A stretch of 64,000 nt of DNA from contig CAJOEZ010000003.1 in the NCBI GenBank assembly GCA_905233685.1, forward strand, positions 141,800-205,799. Direction: 5' to 3'. This DNA comes from an uncultured Bacteroidales bacterium (GTDB lineage: Bacteria > Bacteroidota > Bacteroidia > Bacteroidales > F082). Below are positions 8,668 to 16,750 of this stretch, in pieces; position 1 is the stretch's first letter; each line of letters begins with the position of its first letter. The translations under genes were made by a program, and so were the position numbers. The notes under the pieces were generated by a model. It was not told where the DNA came from, searched no databases, and worked only from the letters and a program-made list of their open reading frames with translations.

Positions 8668-9766
8668 ATGAGAAAAGCCATTGTCTTACTTTTGGCTTGT
8701 TTGTCCGGTGGTTGGCTGATGGCCAACCACTGGACGCCCGTGAGCGCGCCCTACGAGGAGAATATGCCTCTGACCTGCGTCGTCCAAATCAACGGCGTGG
8801 AGCAGCAAGGCACGACACTTGAATTGGGCGCCTTTTGTGACGGCGAGTGCCGAGGCAGCCAGATGGCCGTCTATTTCGAGCCTGAGCAACGCTACATCTA
8901 CCAGATGATTGTTTTCGGCGAGGAAGGCGACATGCTGACGTTCAGGCTCTACGACCACGCCACCCAACAGGAGCTTGATCTTGTGGCTCCCGAAGCCATT
9001 GTCTTCGATGCCTTCGGCTACGGTACGCTGTCTAACCCCATTGTGCTCAATTTCCGCCAAAACTATGACATCGTTGTCACTGTCAACCCCGAAGTTGGCG
9101 GCACCGTAATGGGTGCAGGCACTTACCTTCACGGAGAGACAGCCACCTTGACGGCCACGGCCAACGAGGGTTATGCCTTCATCAACTGGACGCTCGACGG
9201 CGAAGAGGTCTCGACCGAAGCCGAGTACAGCTTCGTCGTGACTGAGGCTGCCGATTACGTGGCAAACTTCGAATTGACCGCTATCACACAGACTGTGACC
9301 CTCAGCGCAGGCTGGAACTGGTGGAGTGGCTACATCGAGCTTGACGGCGCGAACAGTTTGCAAGACCTTGAAGAAGCCCTCGGCACAAACGGCCTGATGA
9401 TCAAGTCGCAAAACAACGGCTATGCCTAACAACGAATCCATGTATCAGGTGCGGGTCGGCATTAGTTGCACATTAGAGCTGACGGGGCTCGCCGTCCATC
9501 CCGCCGACCATCCCATCACGCTCGTCACCGGCTGGAATTGGATTGGCTATCCTGTGACGACCAGCATGAGCATTGAAGAAGCCTTATCCGGCATCACGCC
9601 GCATACCGGCGATATGCTGAAATCACAAAACAGCGGCTATGCCTCGTATCTTGAAGGCTTTGGCTGGTATGGCTCCTTGAACACTTTGGAGCCTGGCATG
9701 GGCTTGATGTACAAGTCGAATAACAGCCAGCCGGTCACCTTCACTTTCCCGACGGAAAACGAGTGA
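8668..9766 (+). pseudogene. Truncated, frameshifted paralogue of the FISUMP protein C-terminal half
   Basis: The first part (8668-9429, 253 residues) has a signal peptide (MRKAIVLLLACLSGGWLMA). It then repeats the domain order seen at about residues 785-1020 of the upstream gene, often word for word (VEQQGTTLELGAF, CRGSQMAVYFEPEQRYIY). It stops after SQNNGYA. The homologous sequence resumes in the next frame from about 9422 (NNESMYQVRVGISC..., to the stop at 9766). The upstream copy has about 16 extra residues here (SYLEGYGWYGSL...), so a small deletion has shifted the frame. No FISUMP module and no T9SS sorting domain are present. It starts 4 bp after the upstream stop codon. It is a decaying tandem duplicate, or the result of an assembly error in repeated sequence. 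Confidence 0.75.
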
Positions 9767-9824
9767 GGGCAATAGAGTATTAGATTATTGGGCTGTCAAA
9801 CTATGGCAGCCCTAAATCAACCCA

Positions 9825-9856
9825 AAAAAGCCAAGGCGTTTCCACCTTGGCTTTTT
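9825..9856. terminator. Bidirectional intrinsic terminator
   Basis: AAAAAGCCAAGG (9825-9836) pairs with CCTTGGCTTTTT (9845-9856) around an 8-nt loop. The 12-bp stem has A/T tracts on both sides and separates the plus-strand paralogue from the minus-strand secG operon, so it can serve both. Confidence 0.85.
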
Positions 9857-9878
9857 GCATTGGTCTGAATGTGCTTTA

Positions 9879-10229
9879 TTATTCGGCAGCCGGTGCTTCG
9901 GTAGCGGGTGCTTCGGTAGCGGGAGCTTCCGTGGCAGGAGCGCTCGGCATCACGTTTTCGATTTGCTGACGCATCTCGGTGTCGTAAACGTCGCCCGATT
10001 TGACGTTCTTCGGGATGGTAATGCTCGAAAGCAAGCAGAGCACCACCAAGGCTGCCGCTAAGCCCCACGTGGCTTTTTCAAGGAAATCGGCCGTCTGACG
10101 AACGCCCATCATCTGGTTGGCACCTCCGAAATTGGAGACCAAACCGCCACCTTTTGAGTTCTGTACAAGGACGACCAGTCCAAGTAACACGCTGACAATC
10201 AGAATTAAAACTACTACTAATGTGTACAT
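9879..10229 (-). CDS. secG: Preprotein translocase subunit SecG
   Basis: 116 residues. It has two transmembrane helices (about 2-22 and 53-71), separated by the conserved SecG loop VLVQNSKGGGL and the MMGVRQTADFLEKATW segment. SecG is the small subunit of the SecYEG channel in the inner membrane. The C-terminal tail is an (APATE)-type repeat, which is low-complexity and common in Bacteroidota SecG. It is the last gene of the operon sigma-54 activator, LptE-like, TPR-like, secG; the gap to the preceding gene is 11 bp. Confidence 0.95.
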   Translation of the reverse strand: MYTLVVVLILIVSVLLGLVVLVQNSKGGGLVSNFGGANQMMGVRQTADFLEKATWGLAAALVVLCLLSSITIPKNVKSGDVYDTEMRQQIENVMPSAPATEAPATEAPATEAPAAE

Positions 10230-10240
10230 TTCTATTGAAT

Positions 10241-11053
10241 TTATGTTTGACTTTCTTTGAGTCTTTCAATTTGGGCTGCAAAATTACTACTTTTTTCTGG
10301 ATATTTCACGCTTAATTTTTCATAAATTGAAATCGCCTTGTCAAAATAGCCCTGTTTTTCGTAAATTTTGGCCAAAGTCTCGCTGACGATGTTCTCCTGG
10401 TCAGTGATGCTGTTTTGGGCTACGGAGATGGGATTGTAGAACTCGGCCTTGGGTCGCGAGATGCTCGGATTTTCAAGTATAAACTTGTCTATCAGTTCTT
10501 TGCGTGAAAGTTTCTTCGGCTCTTTCGGTTCGTTTTCCTTGCGTTGTTTCTCGGCCTCGATTTCTTTCAGGCGGTTGGCGATGATGGCTTTCAGCTCGTC
10601 CAAGGACTTGCGTTTTTCTTCCAACAGTGCCATTTCCGCCGAAAGCTCCTCATGACTACCGCTGAGGTCGATTTCGGGGATGATGAACACCTTTTCGCGA
10701 ATGACACCACTATTGGTTTCTTCCTTAGTGTCAATGGCTTGGATGGAGGTAAAAACATTGTCGGTGGGCGGCATCTCGTCGGGCAAGGTGGTGATATCGG
10801 GCTCGCTTTCAAGGCGATGACGCGCGATGACCGAGAACAGGCGCAGCTTGTCGCGGTTGGGGAAAGCGGCAGCAGCACGTTTCAGCTGGGCATCGTATTT
10901 CGGACTATCGGTGTTTTGATAGGCGATAGCCAAAAGTGCTTGACCTACAGTAAAATAAGGATACCGCTTCACAAGCTCTTCCACCTCGTCGATGGCTTTG
11001 CTTTTCAGCAGCTCGGGCCGCTTCATGTATCCTATGATTTGTTTGCTGTCCAT
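10241..11053 (-). CDS. TPR-like protein of the LptE-SecG operon
   Basis: 270 residues without signal peptide or membrane segment. The N-terminal half (VEELVKRYPYFTVGQALLAIAY) and the C-terminal segment (ETLAKIYEKQGYFDKAISIYEKLSVKYPEKS) look like tetratricopeptide helices. Between them is a charged coiled coil (about 135-185, rich in Glu, Lys and Arg). Proteins of this kind often sit between LptE and SecG in Bacteroidota, which suggests an envelope-biogenesis partner, but no specific function is known to me. It is probably cytoplasmic. Confidence 0.8.
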   Translation of the reverse strand: MDSKQIIGYMKRPELLKSKAIDEVEELVKRYPYFTVGQALLAIAYQNTDSPKYDAQLKRAAAAFPNRDKLRLFSVIARHRLESEPDITTLPDEMPPTDNVFTSIQAIDTKEETNSGVIREKVFIIPEIDLSGSHEELSAEMALLEEKRKSLDELKAIIANRLKEIEAEKQRKENEPKEPKKLSRKELIDKFILENPSISRPKAEFYNPISVAQNSITDQENIVSETLAKIYEKQGYFDKAISIYEKLSVKYPEKSSNFAAQIERLKESQT

Positions 11054-11062
11054 TTTAGTTAA

Positions 11063-11087
11063 GGCCCCTGAGCCTGTCGAAGGGCCG
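11063..11087. repeat. Dispersed repeat family B, half copy
   Basis: The sequence GCCCCTGAGCCTGTCGAAGGGCC lies in the 39-bp gap between the LptE-like gene and its downstream neighbour. It matches the arms of the palindrome at 42973-43050 and the copy at 59501-59560. Confidence 0.7.
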
Positions 11088-11092
11088 TCTAT

Positions 11093-11599
11093 TTACCAGT
11101 TTACCAATGCTTTATTGAATATGTCTTCCACCAAGGCATCAATGATGACGGGAGTGAGGCTTCCCTGAACGGCGTTGAGGTCTTGGTTGCTCGGATAGTC
11201 CTCGTAATGCGAGAAACTCTGCTCGAAGTCTTTCGTCTCGTCGAAGCGGTTGCTGAAACGCACTTTCACGGTGATAGTCAGGCGGTTCATGGCGGCGGTC
11301 TGCCCCGTGATGGCCACAGGCATGGTCCTGTAGTCGGTGATTTCGCCCTCAAAGGCAATGTCGCCACCCGATTCCACCATGTCCAATGTGGTTTGGTTGG
11401 TCATGGCGTCGCGCAAGGCGTTAGTGAAGTCGTTGCTCAGCATAGGGTTGACCAATTGGGCGTGGTTGGGGAAATAGTCCACAGAAACGGTCTTGGCCTC
11501 GGCGGGAATCGACGCACCCGAGAAGGTATAGATGCCGCAGCCGTGGCAAACAAAAGCCAAAGCCAGCACCAAAACCGCTATCTTCGCCCTGATTCTCAT
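11093..11599 (-). CDS. lptE: LptE-like LPS-assembly lipoprotein
   Basis: 168 residues. It has a signal peptide with a possible lipidation site at Cys21 (FVCHGC), followed by the typical Bacteroidota LptE opening GIYTFSGASIP and a KTVSVDYFPN strand. The family partners LptD in the outer membrane to insert lipopolysaccharide. The length fits the family. The ATG overlaps the upstream stop by 4 bp (11596-11599), so translation is coupled to the sigma-54 activator. Confidence 0.85.
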   Translation of the reverse strand: MRIRAKIAVLVLALAFVCHGCGIYTFSGASIPAEAKTVSVDYFPNHAQLVNPMLSNDFTNALRDAMTNQTTLDMVESGGDIAFEGEITDYRTMPVAITGQTAAMNRLTITVKVRFSNRFDETKDFEQSFSHYEDYPSNQDLNAVQGSLTPVIIDALVEDIFNKALVNW

Positions 11600-12846
11600 A
11601 GGTCGATGCCGTATTCATTGATTTTGCGGTACAACGTGCGTTCGCTGATGCCCAAGGCCTTGGCGGCGTCCTTGCGCTTGCCGCGATGGGCTTCCAATGC
11701 CTTGATAATCATCTCTTTCTCGTGATGTTCAAGGGAAAGCGTTTCAGGCATCTGTGTCGTTGAGCCTGTCGAAACGACACCGAAATGCGTCTCCTCGGCG
11801 GGAATGAATTCCGTGTATTCCTGCTCACTGACCTGTGGCTCGTCGTGGCTCACACGGGTCACGACCGTGTCGCCGATTTGCGTGACGGGATTAGGCTGCA
11901 CGTAGGTCGGCTCCATCGGGCGACCACCGTTCATATTATTGACTTGGGCACGCAATTCGGCGATGTCTTTCTTCATGTCGAAAAGCACGCGGTAGAGCAG
12001 GTCGCGCTCCGACATGCCTTCGGGCGTGTCCTCTCGGGGCAATAAGACTGGCAGTGCACTCGGCACGCGGTTGGGCAGATATTTGGCCAAGGTCTCCGCC
12101 GTGATGTGGCGGTCGGTTTCCATGATGGAGATTTGCTCGGTCACGTTTTTCAACTGGCGCACGTTACCGTCCCAGCGGTAGTTGACCAGCATTTGCATCG
12201 CATCGTCACTCAAAGTGATGGGCGGGATGTGGTTGCGTTCGGCGAAGTCGGCGGCAAACTTCCTGAACAACAGCGGAATGTCAGCCTTCCTTTCGCGCAA
12301 GGCGGGAATATGAATCGGGATGGTGTTCAACCTATAATAAAGGTCTTCGCGGAAACGCCCTCGCTCGATGGCTACGGGCAAATCGACATTGGTGGCGGCC
12401 ACGATTCTCACATCGGTTTTCATCACCTTGTTGCCGCCCACACGGATGAACTCGCCGTTTTCCAACACGCGCAGCAGCCTCGCTTGCGTGGAGAGTGGCA
12501 ATTCGCCGACCTCGTCCAAGAACAAAGTACCTTTGTCGGCAATTTCAAAATACCCCTTGCGCTCATTGACGGCACCCGTAAACGAGCCTTTCTCATGGCC
12601 AAACAGCTCAGAATCAATGGTTCCCTCGGGGATGGCACCGCAGTTCACGGCGAAATATTGTCCGTGCTTGCGCGCGCTGTTTTGGTGGATGATTTTCGGG
12701 AACACGTCCTTGCCCGTGCCGCTCTCGCCCATGATAAGCACGGTGAGGTCGGTGGCGGCCACTTGTGCCGCAATGCCGATGGCGCGGTCCAACTCGGGGT
12801 TGGTGCCGATGATGCCGAAAGTCCGTTTTATTGCTTGTACGTCCAT
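11596..12846 (-). CDS. Sigma-54-dependent AAA+ transcriptional activator
   Basis: 416 residues. The AAA+ domain occupies about 1-245, with Walker A GESGTGKD (40-47), the sigma-54 contact loop GSFTGA (87-92, Ser replacing the usual Ala) and Walker B GTLFLDE (about 106-112). The C-terminal Fis-type HTH contains KALGISERTLYRKI. There is no N-terminal receiver or GAF domain, so signal control must come from elsewhere. The linker between AAA+ and HTH includes VVSTGSTT, encoded by a copy of dispersed repeat B. Homologues head LptE/SecG operons in many Bacteroidota. The ATG is preceded by a tandem GAAAACT array. Confidence 0.92.
   Translation of the reverse strand: MDVQAIKRTFGIIGTNPELDRAIGIAAQVAATDLTVLIMGESGTGKDVFPKIIHQNSARKHGQYFAVNCGAIPEGTIDSELFGHEKGSFTGAVNERKGYFEIADKGTLFLDEVGELPLSTQARLLRVLENGEFIRVGGNKVMKTDVRIVAATNVDLPVAIERGRFREDLYYRLNTIPIHIPALRERKADIPLLFRKFAADFAERNHIPPITLSDDAMQMLVNYRWDGNVRQLKNVTEQISIMETDRHITAETLAKYLPNRVPSALPVLLPREDTPEGMSERDLLYRVLFDMKKDIAELRAQVNNMNGGRPMEPTYVQPNPVTQIGDTVVTRVSHDEPQVSEQEYTEFIPAEETHFGVVSTGSTTQMPETLSLEHHEKEMIIKALEAHRGKRKDAAKALGISERTLYRKINEYGIDL
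11755..11779. repeat. Dispersed repeat family B, variant copy inside a coding region
   Basis: TGTCGT-TGAGCCTGTCGAA-ACGACA is a short palindrome with the same core as the copies at 11063, 42973 and 59501. It is translated as STGSTT within the linker of the sigma-54 activator. Confidence 0.55.
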
Positions 12847-12848
12847 GT

Positions 12849-12917
12849 TTTTCAGTTTTCAGTTTTCAGTTTTCAGTTTTCAGTTAAGACAACTCCTAAC
12901 TGCCAACTGCCAACTGA
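12849..12917. repeat. Tandem 7-bp repeat leader of the sigma-54 activator
   Basis: On the minus strand the array reads as at least four GAAAACT units immediately before the ATG. Further upstream it is preceded by GCAGTTG repeats and an inverted TAGTTTTCAGTTGG segment. It fills most of the gap between pheT and the activator. Confidence 0.7.
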
Positions 12918-12920
12918 AAA

Positions 12921-15389
12921 CTATCTCAACACAGCGTTAAGTTCTTTCTCCATAGCCCCCTGAATCTTTCCCATCGTCTTCTCAATTACCTTGTCGGTGA
13001 GGGTAGTGGTGGGTGACATCAGCACGAAACTCATGGCGTATTGTTTCTTGCCTTCTGGAATCTTCTCGCCTTCGTAAACGTCGAAGAGGCTCATCGATTG
13101 CAGGATTTTGTTCTCCGCGTTCATGGCGACTTTCTTCACTTCACTGAAAGTCACGTTCTTGTCGAAAATCATGGCGAGGTCGCGGCGCACGGCGGGGAAC
13201 TTCGACAGCGGCTCGAAATGCACTTCCTTGGCCTTGGCGAGGCATTGCATCATCACGGTCCAGTTGAAGGTGGCGTAAAACACGTCTTTCTTCAGGTCGA
13301 AATGCTTCAAGGTCTTCTTGCTGAGTTTGCCGAGGGTGACAATCTCCTTACCGTCAACGTAACAAGTGGTCGCGTAATCGAAATGCGGCAGGTTGGCTTC
13401 CTTGGCTTCCAATTGGTTGAAGTCGAATTTGAAATGGTTGAGCACGCCTCTCACATATTCCTTCAAGTCGAAGTAATCGACGGGTTTGCTCGGGTTGTTC
13501 CACAGTTCGGCTTGCTTGTTGCCGGTGAGGAAGAGGTCGAGATTTGTATGCTCCGTGTAAGGTTTGAGCGGTTGTTTTTCGTCGCCAACTTTTTGTGCGT
13601 CAAAGAAATATACATTACCAAACTCGAAAAACTTCATGTCGCTGACCTTGCGGTTTTGGTTGAAGGCGATGCTCTCCAAGCCGCCCCACATCAGGGTCTG
13701 GCGCATGACGTTGAGGTCACTGCTGAGCGGGTTCAAAATCTTCACATTCTGAGCTGGGTCAAAGGCGGGGAAAGCCTCGCTGTAGGCGGCCTTGGTGAGC
13801 GAGTTGTTCATGATTTCGTAGAAGCCGTTGGCGACGAGCATGTCGCTGATTTTCTGCTGCATCTTGTCGGCGTCAGGTTTCGCGGCGCGACTGATGGAAG
13901 CATGGACGCGGCTCGGGATTTCGATGTTGTCGTAGCCGTAGATACGCAAGATTTCCTCGACCACATCGGCGGGACGGGTCACATCGACCTTGCTGGTGTG
14001 CACATCCACCATAATGTGCTTGTCATCTTGTTCAACAACTTGGCACTCAAGGCTTTTCAGTATATTGACGGCTTGGGTCGGGTCAATGACCTTACCAGCC
14101 ACTTTGTTCAGGTAGTCGAACTTCAAATCGACGCGGGCAGGGGCAAATTCGCCGTTTTTCACGTCCTTGATTTCAGACGAAATCGTTCCGCCGGCCAACT
14201 CCTTTATTAATAAAGCGGCGCGTTTCAGGGCGAAAATTGTGATATTCGGGTCGGCACCGCGCTCGTAGCGGAACGAGGCGTCGGTTTGCAGGCCGTGGAA
14301 CTTGGCCGTCTTGCGGATGCTGGTGGGGTTAAAATAGGCGCTTTCAAGGAAGACGTTGGTGGTTTCCATCGTCACGCCCGACTTCTGTCCGCCAAACACA
14401 CCGCCGATGCACATGGGTTCTTCAGCGTTGCAAATCATCAAGTTACGGCTGTTGAGTTTGCGCTCCACGCCATCCAAGGTGACAAAAGGCGTGCCTTCGG
14501 GCAGGCATTTCACCACGACCTTCTTGCCTGTGATTTTATCGGCATCGAAGGCGTGCATGGGCTGGCCGACTTCCATCAGCACGAAGTTGGTAATATCGAC
14601 GATGTTGTTGATGCTGCGGATACCCACGGCGGCAAGGCGGTTCTTCAGCCAGGCCGGCGACTCGTCGACTTTCACACCGCTGATGGTCACGCCAGAGTAG
14701 CGCGGGCAAGCTTGCGTATCTTCAACGACCACTTCAATGTCCAAGTCGTGGTTTTCCACCTTGAAGTCATCGACCGAGGGACGGATGAGGTGGTATTTTG
14801 TGGTGTTCTCGCGCTGGTTGAGGGCGGCCACGAGGTCGCGGGCCGAGCCGATGTGCGAAGTGGCGTCGCTGCGGTTGGCGGTGAGGCCGATTTCAATGGT
14901 ATGGTCTTCTTCCACAGGGAAATAGAACGCGGCGGGACGCCCCACTTCATAGGTGTCGGGCAGCACCATGATACCCTCGTGCGAGGTGCCGAGTTGAAGT
15001 TCGTCTTCGGCGCAAATCATGCCCTCACTCACTTCGCCGCGAATCTTGCCCTTCTTGATGGTGATATGTTCGTCGCCAAGCCAAAGTTCCGTTCCGATAG
15101 TGGCCACGAGTACCTTTTGGCCGGCCGCCACGTTAGGCGCGCCGCAAACGATGTGCAGTGGTTCCGCGCCGCCCACATCGACGGTGGTGATGTGCAGGTG
15201 GTCGGAGTTGGGGTGGTCGATGCAGGTGAGCACCTTGCCCACGACGACGCCTTTCAAGGCACCCTTCACCGACTCAAAACGTTCAAGGTCTTCCACTTCA
15301 AGGCCCGTTGAAGTCAGCAGTTCGCTGACCTTCTCAGCCGGATAATCGCAGTTGACGTATTGTTTCAACCAGTTATAAGAAATCTTCAT
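12921..15389 (-). CDS. pheT: Phenylalanine--tRNA ligase beta subunit
   Basis: 822 residues, the usual length for bacterial PheT. It begins MKISYNWLKQYV and carries, in order, the EMAP/tRNA-binding domain (about 40-150, VVGKVLTCIDHPNSDHL), the B3/B4 editing domain (about 210-390), B5 (about 405-480), the catalytic-core-like fold and a C-terminal FDX-ACB anticodon-binding domain (about 725-820, SKFPAVRRDLAMIF). It forms an alpha2-beta2 enzyme with PheS, which is not in this window. It has its own TATTTTTG promoter element and may be read through into the sigma-54 activator 74 bp downstream. Confidence 0.97.
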   Translation of the reverse strand: MKISYNWLKQYVNCDYPAEKVSELLTSTGLEVEDLERFESVKGALKGVVVGKVLTCIDHPNSDHLHITTVDVGGAEPLHIVCGAPNVAAGQKVLVATIGTELWLGDEHITIKKGKIRGEVSEGMICAEDELQLGTSHEGIMVLPDTYEVGRPAAFYFPVEEDHTIEIGLTANRSDATSHIGSARDLVAALNQRENTTKYHLIRPSVDDFKVENHDLDIEVVVEDTQACPRYSGVTISGVKVDESPAWLKNRLAAVGIRSINNIVDITNFVLMEVGQPMHAFDADKITGKKVVVKCLPEGTPFVTLDGVERKLNSRNLMICNAEEPMCIGGVFGGQKSGVTMETTNVFLESAYFNPTSIRKTAKFHGLQTDASFRYERGADPNITIFALKRAALLIKELAGGTISSEIKDVKNGEFAPARVDLKFDYLNKVAGKVIDPTQAVNILKSLECQVVEQDDKHIMVDVHTSKVDVTRPADVVEEILRIYGYDNIEIPSRVHASISRAAKPDADKMQQKISDMLVANGFYEIMNNSLTKAAYSEAFPAFDPAQNVKILNPLSSDLNVMRQTLMWGGLESIAFNQNRKVSDMKFFEFGNVYFFDAQKVGDEKQPLKPYTEHTNLDLFLTGNKQAELWNNPSKPVDYFDLKEYVRGVLNHFKFDFNQLEAKEANLPHFDYATTCYVDGKEIVTLGKLSKKTLKHFDLKKDVFYATFNWTVMMQCLAKAKEVHFEPLSKFPAVRRDLAMIFDKNVTFSEVKKVAMNAENKILQSMSLFDVYEGEKIPEGKKQYAMSFVLMSPTTTLTDKVIEKTMGKIQGAMEKELNAVLR

Positions 15390-15411
15390 TTTCGTAAAAT
15401 TTAATGAGCCG

Positions 15412-15419
15412 CAAAAATA
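15412..15419 (-). promoter_or_regulatory. -7 promoter element for pheT
   Basis: TATTTTTG followed by GCGG on the minus strand, 22 bp upstream of the pheT ATG. Confidence 0.55.
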
Positions 15420-15469
15420 CGAAATTCTGACAAAATGTCACGATTATTTTTCAAGGAATGTGAAATAGC

Positions 15470-15754
15470 TTAAAACAAATCTGAGTGTGTCCCTGTGTTA
15501 AGCATTAAAAGTGTAAGTTGGGTGTTGTTTTGTTCCCAAATTAACAACCAGTCTGGCTCAATGTGACACTCCCAAGTATTGTTGCCTCTATAGCCCGACA
15601 GTTTATGTGGATTATAACTTTGCGGTAATGAACCATTTTCTCTTAGAATATCCACAATTACCGCAATCTTTGAAACATCTAGTCCGCGTTTGGCGCAACG
15701 TTTCACAGCATGCTTAAACTGGTTAGTAAAGATAACATCGTACATGGGATTCAA
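15470..15754 (-). CDS. YafQ-family toxin, putative mRNA interferase
   Basis: 94 residues of the RelE/ParE superfamily. Residues matching the E. coli YafQ active site are present: His50, His64, Asp68 and Trp69 (in CHIEPDWLLIW), His90 and Phe94 (in TGTHSDLF). The usual Arg before TGTH is Asn87 here. Family members cleave ribosome-bound mRNA until bound by the antitoxin. The ATG overlaps the stop of the upstream antitoxin gene by 4 bp (15751-15754), which is typical of a coupled toxin-antitoxin pair. The Arg to Asn change might weaken activity; this is inference. Confidence 0.88.
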   Translation of the reverse strand: MNPMYDVIFTNQFKHAVKRCAKRGLDVSKIAVIVDILRENGSLPQSYNPHKLSGYRGNNTWECHIEPDWLLIWEQNNTQLTLLMLNTGTHSDLF

Positions 15755-15954
15755 TTATCTAAACATTGACGAATAAGATCTGACCCATCTTTCGCGTAAT
15801 AAACCCTTCCGGCTTCCACATCCTCGTAAGCCAGTTCTATTCCGCTTTTTTTGCGGCGTTTTGTGGCAACTTCTACGCCTTCGATGGAACGAAACAATTT
15901 GCGAAGCATTGGGATTAGGCTTTCGTCGGTCACTTTCAATGTAAGTTCAGTCAT
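15751..15954 (-). CDS. Antitoxin partner of the YafQ-type toxin
   Basis: 67 residues, upstream of and overlapping the toxin gene. The N-terminus (TELTLKVTDESLIPMLRKLFRSIEGVEV) predicts a beta strand followed by a helix. The C-terminus (ELAYEDVEAGRVYYAKDGSDLIRQCL) is the part expected to wrap the toxin. It has an unusually good Shine-Dalgarno sequence for this genome (AAGGAGAG, about 7 nt before the ATG) and a TATTTTTG -7 element upstream. Strong translation of the antitoxin over the toxin would suit its role. Operon autoregulation is likely for the family but no operator was identified. Confidence 0.83.
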   Translation of the reverse strand: MTELTLKVTDESLIPMLRKLFRSIEGVEVATKRRKKSGIELAYEDVEAGRVYYAKDGSDLIRQCLDN

Positions 15955-15983
15955 CGTTTGCTCTCCTTTTGTTTTTCAATGCG

Positions 15984-15991
15984 CAAAAATA
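15984..15991 (-). promoter_or_regulatory. -7 promoter element for the toxin-antitoxin operon
   Basis: TATTTTTGCGC on the minus strand, 29 bp upstream of the antitoxin ATG. Confidence 0.5.
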
Positions 15992-16053
15992 CACATTATT
16001 TTGAAATTCGAGGATTTCGGATCAAAAAGTTCAAAATTTTCGTCAAAAAATTA

Positions 16054-16082
16054 TTGCAATTCGATAATTATTTGTAGTTTTG
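16054..16082 (+). promoter_or_regulatory. Promoter of the lipoprotein-DUF2975-HTH unit
   Basis: TTG at 16054-16056 and TAGTTTTG at 16075-16082 are separated by 18 bp, close to the Bacteroidota -33/-7 arrangement. The ATG at 16139 follows. Confidence 0.55.
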
Positions 16083-16138
16083 CAGCGTCATGACAACAAA
16101 AAAGTAACTAAAATGTCGAATTCAAAAAGTTTAAAACG

Positions 16139-16738
16139 ATGAAAAAGAAGAATTTAATCTTGATGGCTTTGGCCATTATGGTAGTTGTCATTCCGTTTAT
16201 TCAGGGATGCGAGAAAAAAAAGAATTGTTATTATGGGCATAATGGGATTGTGTACAATCCTTTGACAGATGACTGCGAATGCGTCAATTATTACGAAGGA
16301 ATGGAATTGGACACAGGTTATAACTCTTTGATTGATATAGTGCATTATATGCAATACTATTCAAGGGCTGACAAGCCGAATTATCCTTATTATTCACGTG
16401 AAGGGGATACCGTTAAAACTTGTGGTTGGATTAACCATGTGGATGGGCAAACACTGTTGCCGAATGAATCCGACAGCCTTTATGTCCAATTTGTTATTTC
16501 TGATGATTCCCTTACTGCGATGAATGCCGATTTTCTTTCTGAACGGATTCATATTGAAGGAGATTTGGCATTGTTTGATGGCATAGACCGGGATAAAAAA
16601 TGTTACATAAAGGGGATTATTTCTTTTCATCCGAAAGCCGATGGACTTGGGTGGTTGGATGGACCGGCAGATCCCGAACCTTCTCATAATTGTTCTTCAG
16701 TCAATTTCGCACTTCGTTTGGTAGAAATCAGAAACTAA
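16139..16738 (+). CDS. Hypothetical lipoprotein
   Basis: 199 residues. A type II signal peptide ends at the lipobox IQGC (Cys24), so the mature protein should be membrane-anchored in the periplasm or on the surface. The mature part has Cys pairs (NCYYGHNG and DDCECVNYYEG) and a C-terminal region ending SVNFALRLVEI; I do not recognise a domain. It is the first of four closely spaced plus-strand genes (gaps 12, 3 and 12 bp). Codon use is more AT-rich than in the surrounding housekeeping genes, which could indicate acquisition. Confidence 0.75.
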   Translation: MKKKNLILMALAIMVVVIPFIQGCEKKKNCYYGHNGIVYNPLTDDCECVNYYEGMELDTGYNSLIDIVHYMQYYSRADKPNYPYYSREGDTVKTCGWINHVDGQTLLPNESDSLYVQFVISDDSLTAMNADFLSERIHIEGDLALFDGIDRDKKCYIKGIISFHPKADGLGWLDGPADPEPSHNCSSVNFALRLVEIRN

Positions 16739-16750
16739 ATTGTTGCCGCT

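Noticed and set aside
12847..12920. CRISPR-like appearance of the short repeats before the sigma-54 activator
   Set aside because: The units are 7 bp and directly tandem with no spacers; no cas genes are nearby.
13041..14210. 389-residue plus-strand frame opposite pheT
   Set aside because: pheT has all expected domains; the opposite frame has no recognisable motif and the composition of an antisense shadow.
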